Assembly (NCBI GenBank): GCA_002384315.1
Contig: DGBL01000156.1
Coordinates: 1 to 19,048 of the forward strand
Reading direction: 5' to 3'
From: Micrococcaceae bacterium UBA4005
Lineage (GTDB): Bacteria > Actinomycetota > Actinomycetes > Actinomycetales > Micrococcaceae
DNA length: 19,048 bases
How positions within the stretch are numbered: the stretch's first letter is position 1; every line of letters starts with the position of its first letter. Shown piece after piece: positions 1 to 7,958 of this stretch. Under the pieces are notes generated by a model, which was given only the letters and a program-made list of their open reading frames with translations, had not been told where the DNA came from and made no database searches. The position numbers and the translations under genes are program-made.

Positions 1-1017
1 GGGGTTGAAGGTACGGGCAAAGTCGAAGCCGATCATCGATCCCGGTCCGCCAATCGCCAAAGCGACCACGAGCAGGGCCAGCAGCCAGAGCGGAGCCGGC
101 CCGGGGTACAGCAGGACCGACAACCACGCGGCAAAAATGAGGGCGACGATTGCCAAAATCATGGTGGAGCGCCGCAGCGGATGCCGGGCGACGTAGAGTC
201 CCAGCAACGGACCGCACACTATGCCCACCATCACGAAAAGCGCCATCAGCGCCGAGGCAAGCGCTTCGGGGAGGCCCTCACCGCGCACCAAATAGGGGAA
301 CCCCCAGATGAGCACGAACACTGTGCCGGGAAACTGGACGGTGAAGTGAGACCACAGTCCGAGCCTGGTACCGGGCTGGCGCCATGCCGCGGCGAGCGAA
401 GCACCTGTCTGGCGAAGCGTCGCCGTCACACGCTGGGGGCGCGGATCCGGCGCGTCGCGGATCAGCGCCAGCACCAGCACCACCGCCAGCAACGACAGCG
501 AGGCCGCCGCAAGGAACGCCGTCGTCCATCCAAACGCGGCTAGGACTGCAACGAATGGAACCACCGAGAGGATCTGGCCGAGCTGCCCGATAATTCCGGT
601 CCACTGCGTCAGGACAGGGATTCGACGCGGCTCGAACCAGGCCGGAAGCAACCGCAGTACCGAGATGAACGTCATGGCATCCCCGGCCCCGACCAGCAAA
701 CGCCCAGCAATCCCCCCGGGCATCGTCTCCGCAAGCGCGAGCTGGGCCTGCCCCAACATCATCAACAGTGCTCCGGTGGAGATGAGCGCGCGGGATCCGA
801 ACCGGTCGACCAGTACGCCCACCGGCACCTGAAGCGCGGAGTAGACAACAAGTTGGGCGACCGTGAAGACGGCGAGCTGGGAGGCGCTGACGGAATATCG
901 CTCGGTCGCCTCTATTCCAGACACGCCGAACGTCGTGCGCTGGGTGACTGCGATCAGGTAGGCCGCCACGCCTGCAGCCCACACCAGCCAACGACGGCGT
1001 ACCGTCACGCCCGTCAC
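1..1017 (-). CDS. MFS transporter, C-terminus cut by the window edge
   Basis: Major facilitator superfamily permease in the cytoplasmic membrane; substrate not predictable. The minus-strand frame is open from 1017 through position 1 (339 residues visible, no stop inside the window). It encodes a run of hydrophobic helices. The signature loop between helices 2 and 3 is visible as GVLVDRFGSRAL, and the segment GGPGSMIGFDFARTFNP at the window edge is typical of actinobacterial MFS proteins. Two in-frame GTG starts lie at 1017 and 1008; an in-frame TGA (the stop of the upstream gene) lies 36 bases before the first. Neither has a strong ribosome binding site, so the start is uncertain by three codons. 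The short spacing to the upstream PAC2 gene suggests co-transcription, with possible translational coupling. Family assignment is secure; transport role is inference. Confidence 0.88.
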   Translation of the reverse strand, partial: MTGVTVRRRWLVWAAGVAAYLIAVTQRTTFGVSGIEATERYSVSASQLAVFTVAQLVVYSALQVPVGVLVDRFGSRALISTGALLMMLGQAQLALAETMPGGIAGRLLVGAGDAMTFISVLRLLPAWFEPRRIPVLTQWTGIIGQLGQILSVVPFVAVLAAFGWTTAFLAAASLSLLAVVLVLALIRDAPDPRPQRVTATLRQTGASLAAAWRQPGTRLGLWSHFTVQFPGTVFVLIWGFPYLVRGEGLPEALASALMALFVMVGIVCGPLLGLYVARHPLRRSTMILAIVALIFAAWLSVLLYPGPAPLWLLALLVVALAIGGPGSMIGFDFARTFNP

Positions 1018-1053
1018 GACAGGGCCTGCGCCACCGAGCGTCTCACCGACGGC

Positions 1054-2004
1054 TCAGGTTCCCGGACCAGTAAAGGAATCGGAGCCGCCTTCTTTTTCCG
1101 CCTGCGGGCTGGCGAGGTAGGCCTCCGCTGCGGCGCCGAGTTCTTCTGCGCTGGCGAGTTCGCTGTTTTCCTTGACGAGCAGGGACCGGCGTTCGGTACT
1201 TTCAGCCCGTTCGTCGTAGGTGATTTCCAGAGAATGCACCACGGACTGGACCTCCGTTGACCCCTCAACCTGCCGGGCAATCTGGTCTTCCATCTCGCGC
1301 CCGGTCTCGCGGAGCCGATCCGTGGGAAACACCAGCCCGGTGGACGCGCCAAGGTATTCGAGCCCAGCCACCGCCGCGGGTGGATATTCGGCGTCTGCCA
1401 GGTAGTGCGGCACATGAACCACATGCCCGACGACGTCGTGCCCGGCCTCCATCAGACGCAGCTCCAGCACGTGGCCGATCGACGAGGGGAATTCGGCCGT
1501 GGGCCGCCACGTATTCATTCCTTCGATGAGATCCGGGCGGTTGCCGTGGACCGTGACCCCGATCGGACGGGTGTGCGGTACGGGCATGGGAATGGAGTGC
1601 ACCCAGGACGTCATCGGAACCTCGAGTTCGTTCACGAGTCCCAGCACCGCGGCGATAAAGCGCTCCCACTGCAAGTCGGGCTCAAACCCTGTCAGGAAGA
1701 GGAAAGGTTCGCCCAATCCGTCATGAAGCCGGTGCAGTTCCAGCCGCGGAGGCTGGTAGTCCCGTAAATGGTCCTTGTCAAAAGTCATGCGCGGACGGCG
1801 GCTGCGGTAGTCGATGAGTTGGTCGGCGTCGAACACCGCAACAGTGTCATGGTCCAAGGTCTCGAGGAGCTCCTCGCTAATCTGGGTCACCACATGGCCA
1901 GCGTCCATAAATCCGGAAAACGCGGCAATGAGCGGAAGCCCCCGCAAGTCCTTTTCCTTCTCAAAGTCCACAGCCGCGCTGAACAGTGTGCGGGGGTTCA
2001 GCAT
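1054..2004 (-). CDS. PAC2 (proteasome assembly chaperone) family protein
   Basis: A 316-residue soluble protein resembling the actinobacterial PAC2/DUF75 family (PF09754), which shares a fold with the archaeal and eukaryotic proteasome assembly chaperone 2. The biochemical role in bacteria is not settled. Family-like segments are LIAAFSGFMDAGHV near the N-terminus, the central FLFLTGFEPDLQWERF and VHSIPMPVPHTRP, and a charged C-terminal tail. I place the start at the second ATG (2004), not the ATG five codons earlier, because a strong AAGGAGG lies 5 bases before 2004 and falls inside the first five codons of the longer version. The gene heads a likely two-gene unit with the MFS gene and is divergent from pepA. 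Family call is firm; partner and function are unknown. Confidence 0.88.
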   Translation of the reverse strand: MLNPRTLFSAAVDFEKEKDLRGLPLIAAFSGFMDAGHVVTQISEELLETLDHDTVAVFDADQLIDYRSRRPRMTFDKDHLRDYQPPRLELHRLHDGLGEPFLFLTGFEPDLQWERFIAAVLGLVNELEVPMTSWVHSIPMPVPHTRPIGVTVHGNRPDLIEGMNTWRPTAEFPSSIGHVLELRLMEAGHDVVGHVVHVPHYLADAEYPPAAVAGLEYLGASTGLVFPTDRLRETGREMEDQIARQVEGSTEVQSVVHSLEITYDERAESTERRSLLVKENSELASAEELGAAAEAYLASPQAEKEGGSDSFTGPGT

Positions 2005-2009
2005 GGTGT

Positions 2010-2016
2010 CCTCCTT
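2010..2016 (-). promoter_or_regulatory. Ribosome binding site that decides the PAC2 gene start
   Basis: The minus strand reads AAGGAGG, complementary to the 16S 3' end, with a 5-base spacer (ACACC) to the ATG at 2004. An upstream in-frame ATG at 2019 would place this site inside the coding region, which argues for the shorter protein. Confidence 0.8.
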
Positions 2017-2049
2017 CATTTGTGCGTCGTCAACAGGTCTAGCTAACCA

Positions 2050-2055
2050 ATTTTA
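2050..2055 (-). promoter_or_regulatory. Possible -10 element for the PAC2 gene
   Basis: The minus strand reads TAAAAT about 45 bases before the PAC2 start, in an AT-rich patch that stands out from GC-rich surroundings. No convincing -35 hexamer sits at 16-18 bases, so this is a weak candidate. The rest of the 288-base divergent spacer to pepA shows no clear motif. Confidence 0.3.
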
Positions 2056-2292
2056 TCGGAGCGGGTGCCTGCAACGGCGCGCAACCCACCGGATAGTGCT
2101 ACCTGATCAACGTATGCGACCAGCGGTTTCATTCCGCCGACCACCACGCGGACATTGCCCGGAGAGCGCATCAAGCGACGCCAGCCTCATCAAGAGACTA
2201 CGATCGGTGGAGATAGGACGCCCACAACCAAGCGGCGTCATCGGAACCGATCCAGCATCTGGAACCCCACCAGGAAATGAGGAACGAACTTC

Positions 2293-3837
2293 GTGATCAA
2301 GCACAGCGATCTCACTCTGACCGCCGCGTCCGGCAACCTCAAAAAAATACCCAGCGACGCCCTTGTCATCGCTGTGGGGCAGGGACCCGACGGTCCTTTC
2401 CTGCTGGCGAGTCCGCTCCCGGCCAAAGCCGCCCGCGCACTGGGTGACTCCCTGCAGGTTCTCGGAATTACCGGCGCCGCAGACGAAGTCCGTCGGCTGC
2501 CAGGACTTCCTGAAACCGGCGCCGATTCGCTCGTCCTGACAGGGGTGGGCGCAGCGAATGTCAACTCCGTGCCGGACGCCGAAACTCTCCGGAAGGCGGC
2601 GGGGGCCGCCGTCCGCCAGCTCGCCGGGCTGGACGCCGTCGTCGTCGCCCTTCCTGCCGATGCCGTCGCCGACGCCGCCGCAGTAGCCGAGGGCGCTGCG
2701 ATGGGAGCCTACACTTACGCTGGCCACCGCACGCAAAAGACTCCCGGGAGCGCGCAGGGCCCGGGAGCGCGCAAGAACGCCGTCCGCCGGGTGATTATCT
2801 TCACCTCCGCCGCGGAGCACCCCGACATGAAGGACGCCCTGGAGCGCGCCGCAATCATCGGTAAATACGTCAATGCCACTAGGACGCTCGTCAATGAGCC
2901 TCCGAGCCACCTCTACCCTGATACCTTCGCCCAGGCGGCGAAGGATCTCGCCAAGGGGCTGCCGGTAAAAGTCACAGTGATGGACGAGAAAAAGCTGGAG
3001 CGGGACGGGTACGGAGGGCTGCTCGGCGTCGGCAAAGGTTCCTCGCGCCCGCCACGCATGGTCAAGGTGGAGTATTCCCCGGCCAAGTCGAAGGTCCATT
3101 TGGCGCTGGTCGGCAAGGGAATCACCTTCGATTCCGGAGGGCTCTCCCTCAAACCGGCGGCAAGCATGCAGACCATGAAACTGGATATGGCCGGCGCGGC
3201 CGTCGTCCTGAGCACGGTCCTCGCCGCCGCCGAACGCGGACTGCCCGCCAAGGTCACTGCGTGGCTCTGCCTGGCCGAGAACATGCCCTCGGGAACGGCG
3301 CAGCGGCCAGAAGATGTGCTCACGACCTATGGCGGACGCACGGTCGAGGTCCTCAATACCGACGCCGAAGGCCGCCTGGTGCTCGCCGACGGGCTGGCGG
3401 CCGCGAGCGAGGAGTCCCCGGATGCGATCATCGACATTGCCACCCTTACCGGTGCGCAGATGATCGCCCTCGGCGCCCGCACCTCCGGGATCATGGGCGA
3501 CGACGGCGTACGGGACGCCATCAAAGCAGCGGCGGACCGGGCCGGCGAACTGTTCTGGCCGATGCCGTTGCCTGCGGAACTGCGCGCAAGCCTGGACTCC
3601 CAGGTGGCGGACATCGCGAACATCGGCGAACGCAAGGGCGGCATGATGACCGCCGCAGTGTTCCTGCGCGAATTCGTCGGTGAGGCCAACGGGCAGAAAA
3701 TTCCGTGGGCCCATCTGGATATCGCGGGCCCGGCCTTCAACGAATCCGGCCCTTACGGGTACACGCCCAAGGCTGGCACCGGGGTCGGCGTACGCACGCT
3801 GCTCGCCTATGTGGAGGATGTGCTCGCGCGCGCCTGA
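2293..3837 (+). CDS. pepA: Leucyl aminopeptidase (M17 family)
   Basis: Cytosolic two-metal aminopeptidase that removes N-terminal residues from peptides; 514 residues, normal for the family. The N-terminal half (about 1-165) is the variable macro-like domain and the C-terminal half the peptidase. M17 metal and catalytic residues are all visible: K275 and D280 in the KGITFDSGGLSLKP motif, K287, D298, and D357/E359/R361 in NTDAEGRLVLAD. These align with E. coli PepA K270, D275, K282, D293, D353, E355 and R357. The start is GTG at 2293, with GAGGAA 8 bases upstream. It is followed by lpdA after about 200 bases, so co-transcription is uncertain. The equivalent gene in M. tuberculosis (Rv2213, pepB) is likewise near the lipoate locus. 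Confidence 0.96.
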   Translation: MIKHSDLTLTAASGNLKKIPSDALVIAVGQGPDGPFLLASPLPAKAARALGDSLQVLGITGAADEVRRLPGLPETGADSLVLTGVGAANVNSVPDAETLRKAAGAAVRQLAGLDAVVVALPADAVADAAAVAEGAAMGAYTYAGHRTQKTPGSAQGPGARKNAVRRVIIFTSAAEHPDMKDALERAAIIGKYVNATRTLVNEPPSHLYPDTFAQAAKDLAKGLPVKVTVMDEKKLERDGYGGLLGVGKGSSRPPRMVKVEYSPAKSKVHLALVGKGITFDSGGLSLKPAASMQTMKLDMAGAAVVLSTVLAAAERGLPAKVTAWLCLAENMPSGTAQRPEDVLTTYGGRTVEVLNTDAEGRLVLADGLAAASEESPDAIIDIATLTGAQMIALGARTSGIMGDDGVRDAIKAAADRAGELFWPMPLPAELRASLDSQVADIANIGERKGGMMTAAVFLREFVGEANGQKIPWAHLDIAGPAFNESGPYGYTPKAGTGVGVRTLLAYVEDVLARA

Positions 3838-3856
3838 CGAACAGCGCGCTGCCGTA

Positions 3857-3870
3857 CCGGGCACACCCGG
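3857..3870 (+). terminator. Weak hairpin after pepA
   Basis: CCGGG and CCCGG form a 5-base stem around a CACA loop, 20 bases after the pepA stop. GT/AC can extend the stem past an A-A mismatch. There is no T-run, so it is only a candidate terminator or processing site. Confidence 0.25.
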
Positions 3871-3995
3871 AACGACGGAAGTGTGAGCCTGCACACATCC
3901 AAGGCCCCTTGCCCTGCCCTCAAGTGGATGCTGCCGGACTGTGGCGCTAGGGTGAAACCAGTTCATATAAAGCAATTCGCCAGAAACCCCAAAAC

Positions 3996-4013
3996 GGTGC
4001 GTGGAAGCGCACC
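3996..4013 (+). other. Hairpin in the lpdA leader
   Basis: GGTGCG and CGCACC form a perfect 6-base stem around a 6-base loop (TGGAAG), ending 25 bases before the lpdA start. A possible -10 (TAGGGT, 3948-3953) without a good -35 lies upstream and would place this hairpin in a 5' leader. It could stabilise the message or be chance; no riboswitch family is recognised. Confidence 0.3.
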
Positions 4014-4038
4014 ACAGATCACGCGAGGGAGCGTCCAC

Positions 4039-5421
4039 GTGGCCGATACGGCAGCTGCGCAAGAATTCGACATCCTGGTGCTCGGCGGAGGCAGCGGCGG
4101 ATACGCCGCTGCGCTTCGTGCCGTGCAGCTGGGTATGACTGTGGGGCTTGTCGAAAAGGGCAAGCTGGGCGGTACGTGCCTGCACAACGGGTGCATCCCC
4201 ACCAAAGCGCTCCTGCACTCGGCGGAGGTCGCCGACAGCGCACGCTCCGCGGAGAAGTATGGAGTCAAAGCCGTCCTGGAGTCCATCGACATGGGAGCCG
4301 TGAACGCATACAAGGACAGCATCGTCGCCGGAAAGTACAAGGGACTGCAGGGGCTGATCAAGTCCAAGGGCATCACCGTGATCGAAGGCGCGGGCACACT
4401 GACCGCGGAGAACACCATCGAAGTGGATGGAACAGCTTACCGAGGAAAGAACATCATTCTGGCCACCGGGTCCTACTCGCGCACGCTTCCCGGCCTGGAG
4501 ATCGGCGGTCGCGTGCTGACCTCCGACCAGGCCTTGACCATGGACCTCATCCCCAAAAGCGCGATCGTCCTCGGCGGCGGCGTGATCGGTTGCGAGTTCG
4601 CCTCGGTCTGGAAGTCCTTCGGGGTAGACGTCACCATCATTGAGGCCCTTCCTTCGCTGGTGCCGAACGAGGACACCGCAATCGTGAAGAACTTTGAGCG
4701 TGCGTTCAAGAAGCGCGGCATCAACTTCAATACCGGCGTGCGTTTCCAAGGCGTCGAGCAGAACGACGACGGCGTCGTCGTCACCCTCGAAGACGGGAAA
4801 ACTTTCCAGGCCGAGCTCCTCCTCGTCGCCGTCGGACGCGGACCGGTAACGGCGAATCTTGGCTATGAGGACGCCGGCATTACCCTCGACCGCGGCTTCG
4901 TGATCACTAATGAACGGCTGCACACCGGCGTGGGAAATATCTACGCCGTCGGCGATATTGTCCCCGGGGTCCAGTTGGCCCACCGCGGCTACCAGCAGGG
5001 CATCTTCGTGGCGGAGGAAATCGCCGGACTCAAACCAGTCATCGTCGAAGACGTTAACATTCCCAAGGTCACCTACAGCGAGCCGGAGATCGCCTCGGTG
5101 GGGCTGACCGAACGCGCCGCCCGCGAAAAATTCGGCGATGATCGTGTCCAGACCCAGGAATACAATCTGGCGGGCAACGGCAAGAGCTCGATCCTCGGTA
5201 CGGGCGGAATCGTGAAGCTGGTGCGTGAAAAGGACGGTCCCGTGGTCGGTGTGCACATGATCGGGACCCGGATCGGCGAGCAGATCGGCGAAGCCCAGTT
5301 GATCGTGAACTGGGAGGCCTATCCGGAAGACGTTGCCCAGCTGATCCACGCTCACCCCACGCAGAACGAAGCCCTTGGAGAAGCCCATCTGGCCTTTGCC
5401 GGCAAAGCTCTGCACGGGTAA
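4039..5421 (+). CDS. lpdA: Dihydrolipoamide dehydrogenase (E3)
   Basis: FAD/NAD-dependent homodimeric flavoenzyme that reoxidises dihydrolipoyl groups on E2 subunits of the 2-oxo acid dehydrogenase complexes; 460 residues, standard length. Domains in order: FAD binding (GGGSGG around 16-21), redox disulfide C47/C52 in GGTCLHNGCIP, NAD binding (GGGVIGCEFA), second FAD motif (YAVGDI), and the dimer interface with the catalytic pair H439/E444 in HAHPTQNE. The frame is open further upstream, to 3883. I choose GTG at 4039 because AGGGAG sits 7 bases before it and homology begins at once, whereas the upstream 52 codons look like non-coding sequence. The gene lies 140 bases before sucB on the same strand, so it probably supplies E3 to that complex. 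Confidence 0.96.
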   Translation: MADTAAAQEFDILVLGGGSGGYAAALRAVQLGMTVGLVEKGKLGGTCLHNGCIPTKALLHSAEVADSARSAEKYGVKAVLESIDMGAVNAYKDSIVAGKYKGLQGLIKSKGITVIEGAGTLTAENTIEVDGTAYRGKNIILATGSYSRTLPGLEIGGRVLTSDQALTMDLIPKSAIVLGGGVIGCEFASVWKSFGVDVTIIEALPSLVPNEDTAIVKNFERAFKKRGINFNTGVRFQGVEQNDDGVVVTLEDGKTFQAELLLVAVGRGPVTANLGYEDAGITLDRGFVITNERLHTGVGNIYAVGDIVPGVQLAHRGYQQGIFVAEEIAGLKPVIVEDVNIPKVTYSEPEIASVGLTERAAREKFGDDRVQTQEYNLAGNGKSSILGTGGIVKLVREKDGPVVGVHMIGTRIGEQIGEAQLIVNWEAYPEDVAQLIHAHPTQNEALGEAHLAFAGKALHG

Positions 5422-5446
5422 TTGACCCGCTAATGAGCCCAGTGAG

Positions 5447-5459
5447 CCTCCCCCGGAGG
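5447..5459 (+). terminator. Short hairpin between lpdA and sucB
   Basis: CCTCC and GGAGG can pair around a CCC loop, 25 bases after the lpdA stop, with no T-run. The stem is short and the loop tight. It could reduce read-through or, because GGAGG resembles a Shine-Dalgarno sequence, be incidental. I found no clear promoter in the rest of the 140-base gap. Confidence 0.2.
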
Positions 5460-5561
5460 TGCACTAAGCTCGCACATAAGCATCATCGCAAGCCCAGCTG
5501 ATCCGGCACCGCTGGTCGCCCAGCTGCCATGGACCGAACTAAAAGGAGAAACGGGGACATA

Positions 5562-7376
5562 ATGTCTGAATCCGTGAACTTACCCGCTCTCGGCGAGAGC
5601 GTCACCGAGGGAACCGTTACACGCTGGTTGAAGCAGGTGGGCGACCGCGTCGAGGTTGACGAGCCGCTGCTGGAGGTTTCCACCGACAAAGTGGACACTG
5701 AAATCCCGTCTCCGATCGCCGGGGTGATCGAGGAAATCCTGGTGGCCGAGGACGAAACAGCCGAGGTCGGCGCGCCGTTGGTGCGCATCGGCGATGGTTC
5801 AAGCGGTGCTCCAGATGAGAGTTCCGGTGGCAGTGCGGCCGCTGACGACGACGCCGAGGCAGTGAACTCCGGCGCTACACAGGATTCCACACCGCAGGAT
5901 CAGGACGACACACAGGATCAGACTGCTCCGGCCGAAGCCGCCGCGCCCGCTGAGTCCGATGCAACGGCCAATGAGGGCAGTGGAGCAGCAGAAGGCACCG
6001 ACGTCATTCTGCCTGCGCTGGGCGAAAGCGTCACGGAGGGTACCGTCACGCGCTGGTTGAAGGCTGTCGGCGACCAGGTCGAGGTTGATGAACCGTTGCT
6101 CGAAGTATCCACCGACAAGGTCGACACAGAGATCCCCTCCCCCGTTGCTGGAACCGTCCAGGAAATCCGCGTAGCGGAAGACGAAACGGTCGAGGTCGGT
6201 TCAGTTCTCGCCGTCATCGGCGCGGGCGCAGCAGCCCCGCGCGCCGCCGAAGCATCTGCCGGGGAACCGCTGGCCGCTGCCGAGCCTGCCCAACGCGACG
6301 AGCCTGTCTCCGCCGAGCCTGCTGCTTCAACGCAGGAACCAACGCCGGAACCAGCGCAGCAACCAGCCCCAATTCCGGCACGGGAGAAGGCCGCAACTCC
6401 GGTTGCCGGGTCTGGAAGCACTAGGACAACAGACAGCGAGGCCACCGGCTATGTAACGCCATTGGTCCGTCGGCTGGCGAACCAGCACGGAGTCGATCTC
6501 TCTGCTGTCCAGGGAACCGGCGTCGGCGGCCGCGTCCGCAAGCAGGACGTCCTGGATGCGGCGTCGTCGAAAGCCGCCCCGGTGGAAGCCACAGCCACGG
6601 CATCCGCCCCGAAAGCTCCACAGTCGCCCATCGCGGCGACCGAGCCGTCCAAGCTCCGCGGAACCGTGGAGAAGGCGCCGCGGATCCGCCAGACGATCGC
6701 CAAACGGATGCGCGAATCCCTGGAGGTCTCGGCCCAGCTGACCCAAGTCATCGAAGTGGACATGAGCCGCGTTGCACGGCTGCGCGCCTCCGCGAAGGCC
6801 TCCTTCGAAGCGCAGAACCGCGCGAAGCTGACCTTCCTGCCGTTCATCGCCAAGACCGTGACGGAAGCCCTGAAGCAGCACCCGAAGCTGAACGCGTCCT
6901 TCGATGAGGAAGCCAAGGAGGTTACCTACCACGACGCCGAACACCTGGCGATCGCGGTGGACACCGAAAAGGGCCTCCTAGTTCCGGTCATCAAAGATGC
7001 AGGAACGTTGAACCTCGCAGGCCTGGCGCAGAAAATCGCCGACGTCGGAGCCCGCACACGCCAAGGCCAGATCGGTCCGGATGAGCTCTCGGGTGGCACC
7101 TTCACCATTACAAACATCGGCTCCGTCGGTGCGCTCTTCGACACCCCGATCATCAACCAGCCGCAGGTCGGCATCCTAGGTACTGGGGCGATCGTCAAAC
7201 GCCCGGTGGTCGTTACCGATGCCGACGGCGAGGACACCATTGCGATTCGTTCGATGATGTACCTCAGCCTCACCTACGACCACCGTCTGGTGGATGGTGC
7301 GGACGCCGGAAGGTTCCTCCAGTCCCTGAAGGCGCGCCTCGAAGCGGGTGCTTTCGAAGCGGACCTAGGTCTGTAG
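5562..7376 (+). CDS. sucB: 2-oxo acid dehydrogenase E2 acyltransferase (dihydrolipoyllysine succinyl/acetyltransferase)
   Basis: Lipoyl-bearing core subunit that moves acyl groups from E1 to CoA; 604 residues. Domains: lipoyl 1 (about 2-79, lipoyl lysine K43 in [12 protein letters not shown]), acidic Ala/Asp linker, lipoyl 2 (146-222, K186 in the same motif), Ala/Pro/Glu linker, E3-binding domain (about 297-333, [17 protein letters not shown]), and the catalytic domain ending with H574/D578 in DHRLVDG. The start is ATG at 5562: the lipoyl fold begins immediately, and AAAGGAG lies 13 bases upstream with GGGGA closer. The reading frame begins 11 codons earlier, but that ATG has no ribosome binding site. 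Actinobacterial E2s of this kind (M. tuberculosis DlaT) can serve pyruvate dehydrogenase and other complexes, so the name sucB is conventional and acetyltransferase activity is possible. Confidence 0.95.
   Translation: MSESVNLPALGESVTEGTVTRWLKQVGDRVEVDEPLLEVSTDKVDTEIPSPIAGVIEEILVAEDETAEVGAPLVRIGDGSSGAPDESSGGSAAADDDAEAVNSGATQDSTPQDQDDTQDQTAPAEAAAPAESDATANEGSGAAEGTDVILPALGESVTEGTVTRWLKAVGDQVEVDEPLLEVSTDKVDTEIPSPVAGTVQEIRVAEDETVEVGSVLAVIGAGAAAPRAAEASAGEPLAAAEPAQRDEPVSAEPAASTQEPTPEPAQQPAPIPAREKAATPVAGSGSTRTTDSEATGYVTPLVRRLANQHGVDLSAVQGTGVGGRVRKQDVLDAASSKAAPVEATATASAPKAPQSPIAATEPSKLRGTVEKAPRIRQTIAKRMRESLEVSAQLTQVIEVDMSRVARLRASAKASFEAQNRAKLTFLPFIAKTVTEALKQHPKLNASFDEEAKEVTYHDAEHLAIAVDTEKGLLVPVIKDAGTLNLAGLAQKIADVGARTRQGQIGPDELSGGTFTITNIGSVGALFDTPIINQPQVGILGTGAIVKRPVVVTDADGEDTIAIRSMMYLSLTYDHRLVDGADAGRFLQSLKARLEAGAFEADLGL
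5565..6227 (+). repeat. Tandem lipoyl-domain duplication inside sucB
   Basis: The DNA for the first lipoyl domain (about 5565-5798) and the second (about 5997-6227) is clearly duplicated. Long stretches are near-identical in protein, such as [17 protein letters not shown] and [20 protein letters not shown], while many third codon positions differ. The copies are separated by a low-complexity acidic linker. Synonymous divergence suggests an old duplication held by selection. Confidence 0.85.
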
Positions 7377-7402
7377 GCATCGGCTGGATCTAGCACTGCT
7401 GG

Positions 7403-7418
7403 CTCCCTACCATGGGAG
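7403..7418 (+). terminator. Hairpin between sucB and the OsmC gene
   Basis: CTCCC and GGGAG form a 5-base stem around TACCAT, 26 bases after the sucB stop, followed by TTGTA rather than a T-run. It could partly terminate the lpdA-sucB message before the OsmC gene. Confidence 0.3.
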
Positions 7419-7475
7419 TTGTACCATCCCGGCCTCCGAACCGATGCGCCGGGCTCCCCCAGTGAAGGAGAACGC

Positions 7476-7907
7476 ATGGCTACCGTACGCAAGGCCCACA
7501 CCGTTTGGAGCGGGGATCTTCCCTCCGGATCCGGCCAGGTAACACTGGACTCGTCCGGCCTCGGCTCCTACGACGTCACGTGGAAAGCACGCGCCGAACA
7601 GTCGGGCGGCAAGACGAGCCCCGAAGAGCTCATCGCCGCCGCGCACTCGTCCTGCTTCTCCATGGCCTTCAGCCATGCGCTGGGAGGTGAGGGAAAAACT
7701 CCGGAACAGCTCGAGACGAGAGCCGAAGTTGATTTCGAGCCAGGAGTCGGGATCACGGCAATTCGCTTATTCCTCACCGCAACAGTCCCCGGAATCAGCG
7801 AGGAGGACTTCCAGCGGCTCGCCAATGCCGCCAAGGAGGGGTGCCCCGTCTCCCAGGCTCTCGCCGGGGTGAAGGACATTTCACTCGAGGCCAGCCTGCG
7901 GCCATAG
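7476..7907 (+). CDS. OsmC-family organic hydroperoxide reductase
   Basis: Small cytosolic thiol peroxidase of the OsmC/Ohr superfamily that reduces organic hydroperoxides; 143 residues, full length. Both catalytic cysteines are present: the peroxidatic C60 in AAAHSSCFSMAFSHAL and the resolving C123 in GCPVSQAL. R39 and E50 match the family's supporting residues. The start is ATG at 7476, with AAGGAG about 6 bases before it; the frame is open 19 codons further upstream but lacks a site there. It lies 99 bases after sucB on the same strand and converges with the tricorn gene. The position beside E2 and E3 suggests that lipoyl groups may reduce it, since lipoyl/Lpd-dependent reduction is known for Ohr proteins. 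That link is inference. OsmC versus Ohr subfamily is not settled from sequence alone. Confidence 0.92.
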   Translation: MATVRKAHTVWSGDLPSGSGQVTLDSSGLGSYDVTWKARAEQSGGKTSPEELIAAAHSSCFSMAFSHALGGEGKTPEQLETRAEVDFEPGVGITAIRLFLTATVPGISEEDFQRLANAAKEGCPVSQALAGVKDISLEASLRP

Positions 7908-7958
7908 TCCCACAGCCGCTCCGCAGGTGGTCACAAGCCGCGGTAGCGCAGCTACTAC

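Noticed and set aside
278..991. A 237-codon minus-strand frame inside the MFS gene
   Set aside because: It is out of frame with the hydrophobic MFS translation, and its Arg/Gly-rich sequence lacks membrane segments or motifs.
3948..3953. TAGGGT as a firm lpdA promoter
   Set aside because: No acceptable -35 hexamer at 16-18 bases, and TAGGGT is easily met by chance, so it is mentioned only with the leader hairpin.
3883..4038. N-terminal extension of LpdA by 52 codons
   Set aside because: The extension has no homology-like sequence, and the GTG at 4039 has a good ribosome binding site and gives the standard 460-residue length.
2107..5415. A 1102-codon open frame on the minus strand covering pepA and lpdA
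   Set aside because: It is antisense to two certain enzymes with intact motifs, has no recognisable domain, and long antisense frames are expected in high-GC genes with strong codon bias.
7908..7958. Terminator between the OsmC and tricorn genes
   Set aside because: Only a 4-base GTAG/CTAC pairing with a small loop was seen, too weak to call.
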